64,000 nucleotides of DNA from Acorus gramineus (Eukaryota; Streptophyta; Magnoliopsida; Acorales; Acoraceae): NCBI GenBank assembly GCA_030737835.1, contig CM060857.1, positions 7,625,360 through 7,689,359 on the forward strand, in the 5' to 3' direction. A program made the translations under genes and the position numbers. The notes beneath the pieces are model-generated. The model ran no database searches. It was given only the letters and a program-made list of their open reading frames with translations, and was not told where the DNA came from. Of this stretch, positions 60,151 to 64,000 are shown one piece after another. Numbering within the stretch: the stretch's first letter is position 1; the number at the start of each line of letters is the position of its first letter.

Positions 60151-62850
60151 ATCTACTTTGTCCCCCTATTTTTGAAACCCTTGTCGATCTCCTCCACCCG
60201 ACCACCCGACCATGACCGCATCGACCCTTCTCTCTTCCTCCACCGACTTCTCCTCCACCCGACGAAGACCCTAGTCGCTGTTACCCTCATCAAAACCCAT
60301 CGCCGAAACCCTCGTCAAAACCCACCCGATGTCTTCATTACCTACCCATTGTAAATACAGATAGGATTCATACATTGCAGATGTTGGAGAAGATACTGGG
60401 TTTCAAAGTTTTGTTGGGGAGTTGTGTTCAAGATGGAACTTGAATCTATGTAAAATGACGATGAAGTACTCCATTCCTGACTGCGATAAAGAATTTGTGA
60501 CATTGATAGATGATTATGATATGAAGAAGATGGTTCAGCTACACATTTGCTTTGATGCCCGACTAATACACCTCTTTGTTCAAAATTCCAATGGGTGTGC
60601 ATATTCATCTTCAGGATTATCGATTTTTGTGAACTTTGCATGATCAGACCTATTAGTTAGTGCATAGAAACTGTAATTGAAAATGGGCATGTGGTGCATG
60701 TAGGTCTGTTTATTATGTAAGTATCAGAAGAATACATTGGTGACATAGCTGTAAACATTGATTCTGTAATGGATATTGATATTGTGCATTTGATTCTGTA
60801 ATGGACTTTGATAATTCTGTAAATGAAAACATTTATTCTATAACTCATGATATATATTCTGTAAATACTCCCAAACCTGATATGGGTCAAATCACGATGA
60901 TAATGAAAACGATGTCGAAGAAATTCATGATATGTCACTGGTGAACATCCAAAACACAGAGGCTAATGAAGCTCATAGTCTAATGATTAGCATGTGGGGG
61001 GACCTCATTACAAAGCCTGGCCAAATCTTCCATGATGTAGATCACTTTCATCGTGACCTTCACAACTTTTCTATTGCTCACGGGTTTAACTATCATGTCA
61101 TTAAAAGTGACAGAACCAGAGTGACTGCAAGATGTGTTGCACACAATTACAGTTGGTGAATTCATGCATCCGTTTTGCAAGCAAAGGAGGGGGGGCAGTT
61201 GTTTAAACTAAAGACTTATATACCTACACATACTTGTGGGGGTGGTTTACAAAGAGCAGGGCATCCGAAGGTTGGCAGTAAATTGATTTCTAAACATGTT
61301 AAAGATGATATGCAAATTAATCCCTTATTTATCGCAAAATAGACGGTTTGGGATGAATGTTACATATGATCGGACATAGCATGGAAAGGAGACCGCAAAT
61401 AATTAATTGCATGGTAATGAATTTTGTTGTTTTGATCAAATGAGATGTATGCAGATGCGGTTGAAGCAACTAATCTAGGTAGCTCAGTGGTGGTTGAAAC
61501 GGATGCTACACAATGATTCAAGTATTTATTCATCTCTTTTCGAGCATTCATCGAAGGTTTTGAGACTGGATGCAAACCGATATTATGTGTTGATGCAACA
61601 TTTTTGAAGTCTAGATTTCAAGGAATATTGTTGGCCGCCTCAGCCTATAATGCCGAAGACAAGCTTTATCCTGTTGCGTTCGCGGTCGTTGACAATGAGC
61701 ACTCTGACTCATTGTTGTAGTTCTTTACACACCTGAAGAATGCTCTTACTAGTGAACGTCGGATTACATTTATTTTGGACAGGTGCAAGGGTTTGATTGC
61801 TGCATGAACCAAACCTTTCCAGATTCATATCATTCTTACTGTCTTGGGCATCTGAAAATGAATTTTAAGAGTACTGTTTTGAAATCATACAACAAAACAC
61901 GCAAGGAAGTTTTGTCTAGTTTGCTGGATTATGTTGCATATTCATATACAAGATGTGGATATGAAGAAGCACTTGAAGATTTGAAAAGGGAGGTGCCTCA
62001 AGCTGAGGTGTGGATCGCTGAACATTGTCCCAAGCATTGGTGTAATGCACTATTTCAGGGCGAGCGATATAGGGTAAGATATCCAGTAGCTTAACTATTT
62101 TTGCAGCTAACATATATAATAGTTTATGTAAGATTGTTTACAAAATATGTAACTTGTATAACCTTTTTTGTACATTGATTCAGATTATGTATCCAACCTG
62201 GCCGAATCTTTTAACAATTGGATCATGAAAGCTAGTTAGTTGACCATTTTACAAATAATTGATCATATTCATATCCAGATTATGGATGTAACAGCAAGGA
62301 GGAGGATTAAATCCGTAACGTGGAAGACATTTTTGTGCCCTAGAGTACATAAAAGACTTGAAGTGATTAATAAAGAACGAATGGGGATGACTGTCAGAGC
62401 ATCTGATGGTTTTAAGTTTGAGGTTATGGGTAGTGATTACTCATACTCGATAAACCCAACAGATCGGACCTGCCTATGTGGGAAATGGCAGGTAATGAGA
62501 ATTTCGTGCATGCATGCTTGTGCGGTCCTTGTTAGCATCAATGAATCATTGCACACATGGTGTGACCCATTCTACACCACTGAAATGTAAAAAAAAAACC
62601 TATGCAGTCAATATCTTTTTCGATTCCAAATCTTTGGATGCCAAGACAAGATTTGAATGATATTCTGATTAAGCCTCCCACGATGAGGAAGCAAGCAGGA
62701 AGAAAGAAGAAAAGAAGAATTCCATCTAGAGGTGAGATTGACAGATTGCCTTATAGGTGCTCTTATAGCCGACAGTTTGGTCACAATCAACAAACGTGTG
62801 AGAATCCAACGCCTAGTCAGATATCATTTGACTCTCAGGTGTAGCATGGG
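60150..62850 (+). pseudogene. mudrA-like: MuDR/MULE transposase gene, decayed
   Basis: The transposase cuts and inserts Mutator-like elements. Plus-strand blocks in order: an N-terminal region (CSRWNLNLCKMTMKYSIPDC) near 60.43 kb; a zinc-binding/DNA-binding domain (GQIFHDVDHFHRDLHNFSIA, then VTARCVAHN and HTCGGG) at about 61.0-61.25 kb; the catalytic domain starting GCKPILCVDATFLKSRFQG near 61.57 kb, with FAVVDNEHSD and ITFILDRCKGL at 61.68-61.79 kb, then FPDSYHSYCLGHLKMNFKS and HWCNALFQGERY to 62.07 kb; a likely intron (GGTAAG near 62073, CAG near 62183) before NLAESFNNWIMKAS; a SWIM zinc finger (CLCGKWQVMRISCMHAC) near 62.48-62.53 kb; and a zinc knuckle (CSYSRQFGHNQQTC) near 62.76-62.80 kb in which the second Cys is Ser. 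Several in-frame stops and frame changes (for example near 61158, 61342, 61457, 61720 and 62240) show it is inactive. Inverted-repeat ends were not found. Confidence 0.85.
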
Positions 62851-62928
62851 CATTTAAGAAGGTGTAGTCTAGTACTGCTTGTTCTTTGCAGGATATTGTT
62901 TTGAATTATGTTTATTAGGTAATTGGTT

Positions 62929-63072
62929 TTTGTAAGTTCATCAGTATATCCTGTAAACAATATATAATTTTTTGTAAGTTCATCTGAATATCTTGTAACC
63001 AGCATAGGTTTTTTTGTAAGTTCATCAGAATATCCTGTAACCAGAATATGTTTCTTTTGTAAATTCATAAAA
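62929..63072. repeat. Minisatellite, about 42-bp period
   Basis: Four units start with TGTAARTTCATC at 62931, 62973, 63015 and 63059 and contain AATATCCTGTAACCAG-like sequence. On the minus strand an open frame reads a 14-residue repeat (VTGYSDELTK). Probably non-coding. Confidence 0.8.
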
Positions 63073-63079
63073 ATGACTT

Positions 63080-63400
63080 CTTCTAGGATATTTTACTGTA
63101 AGTGCCCATGTGTTTCTGTCCAATATCGTAACTTACATAAATAAATACATAAAGCAATATTTTATTTTATGCAACTTTCACAAAAGTAACATCTAAGAAT
63201 TTTCTGTAAGTGCTTGGATAACAAAAACTGTTAATCATGCAAAAATATCTATAAGTTACTTAATAGAAAGTGAAATTCCTGTTTTGAAATTAGAATAACA
63301 CATGAAAACATGAATATTTTAAAAACACATGAGAGCTTGAAATAACACATGAAAATATTTGAGCACAGTCACATGAAAGAACCTTAATGATTCAATTGTT
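63080..63400. other. AT-rich spacer between convergent gene remnants
   Basis: Includes repeats of AACACATGAAAA at about 63297-63355. No gene seen. Confidence 0.45.
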
Positions 63401-63409
63401 TGCATTCCT

Positions 63410-64000
63410 ACGTTCTTTTCCTAGCCTATGAATTGGGCTGCTGTCTTCCCTCGGATTCTCTTCATGTCCGGCAATGTATCCTAGGTCAACCCCTTCCTTG
63501 GCATCTCTCTGTCTTACTCTCTCTCTGGACAAACAGCCTCAAGTCCTTTATTATCATTTCATGGACAGCTGATGCCCATGAAAATTCCTAGGTTACATCA
63601 AGATTTTCCAAGTATCTGGCCACATTGTTAGGACACGAATACCCCTTGTTGGGTAGCAGAAAGGTAGCACACATGATAATAATAAGGATCCGAACAAAGT
63701 CTTGCTAGTCCTCCTCCTCCTTTGATGGGTGGAGCTGAATGAGCTTCTCTCGAGCATCCTTTCTGTGCAAATGCGTGGATGGAAAATGCTTCTACAGGAG
63801 GCGAATGTCAGATATCTTCTTGCTATAAAAATCCAATGCTTTCCCGTGGAATGGTAGGCCAGTGATTAGTGCCACCTCCTCCTTCGAGAACTTGCACGTC
63901 ACTCCACCAAGGATGAATCTATCATCTGAATCGAAGCAGCGACAAATCTTTTCTACCAGGTGTCCCTCACAATGGATTTTGGCATTTCAAGTAAATGATA
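63410..64000 (-). pseudogene. DUF1985/Ulp1-like protein fragment, runs off the right edge
   Basis: Read on the minus strand from the right edge: HLVEKICRCFDSDDRFILGG, TCKFSKEEVALITGLPFHGK, then ATFLLPNKGYSCPNNVARYL, EFSWASAVHEMIIKDLRLFV and LGYIAGHEENP. These resemble the DUF1985 region (EEVALITGLPFHG, WAxAVHE motifs) of plant transposon-borne Ulp1-like protease genes. The protease domain itself is not in the window. At least one in-frame stop (near 63794) and frame changes near the low-coordinate end suggest decay. It faces the MULE transposase tail to tail. It could also be a plant mobile-domain gene fragment. Confidence 0.5.

Noticed and set aside
61360-61575. Minus-strand frame within the MULE region
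   Set aside because: It is a shadow of the plus-strand transposase; the conserved motifs are on the plus strand.

Overview
The window looks like repeat-rich, probably heterochromatic DNA from a flowering plant with a large genome. I found no intact host gene, no tRNA or rRNA gene and no CRISPR array. The plant origin rests on the element families: Ty3/gypsy chromoviruses of the Tekay/Del type with LTRs of about 2 to 3.7 kb, a CACTA (En/Spm) transposon with TNP2 and Transposase_24-like genes, MuDR-like elements, and a FAR1-type DNA-binding domain. The species cannot be named from the sequence.

Layout. (1) 1-921: the left edge holds what may be an LTR retroelement on the minus strand. (2) About 1.0-34.4 kb: one old CACTA element, genes on the minus strand, cut apart by at least four insertion events. 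These are a cluster of LTR elements at 2570-22484, a solo LTR of family D (23524-26478), a solo LTR of family B1 (26649-30335) and a solo LTR of family A (31684-33794). The cluster contains a B1 LTR fragment, a minus-strand B2 element (4527-22484) and, inside that element's left LTR, a plus-strand Tekay-type element of family A (5671-14932). This last is the only element with most of its gag-pol left. (3) 34.4-36.1 kb: intergenic. (4) 36126-48134: a nest of solo LTRs. One of family C contains one of family A, which contains two more of family A; each level has an exact 5-bp target duplication. (5) 48.1-53.5 kb: AT-rich spacer with a microsatellite, a degenerate repeat, a MITE-like element, an exact 66-bp tandem duplication, a small retroposed insertion and two LTR-like remnants. 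(6) About 53.46-59.09 kb: an inverted-repeat element resembling a Pack-MULE that carries a FAR1-domain gene fragment and is itself split by a B2 solo LTR (54381-58115). (7) 60.1-62.9 kb: a decayed MuDR/MULE transposase gene on the plus strand. Facing it from 63.4 kb to the right edge is a minus-strand fragment resembling the DUF1985/Ulp1-like genes carried by Kaonashi-type MULEs.

How the parts relate. The solo LTRs with matching 5-bp duplications show repeated insertion followed by LTR-LTR recombination. LTR families A, B and C share modules: a 3' end with a small hairpin and a GC-rich palindromic tail, GGGTGA arrays, and in A and B a CpG-dense block bracketed by splice-like signals. Their 5' ends appear to have been exchanged between families. 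I found no evidence of a bacterial-type operon or any other cellular system here; the interest lies in element architecture. All coordinates and comparisons were read by eye.
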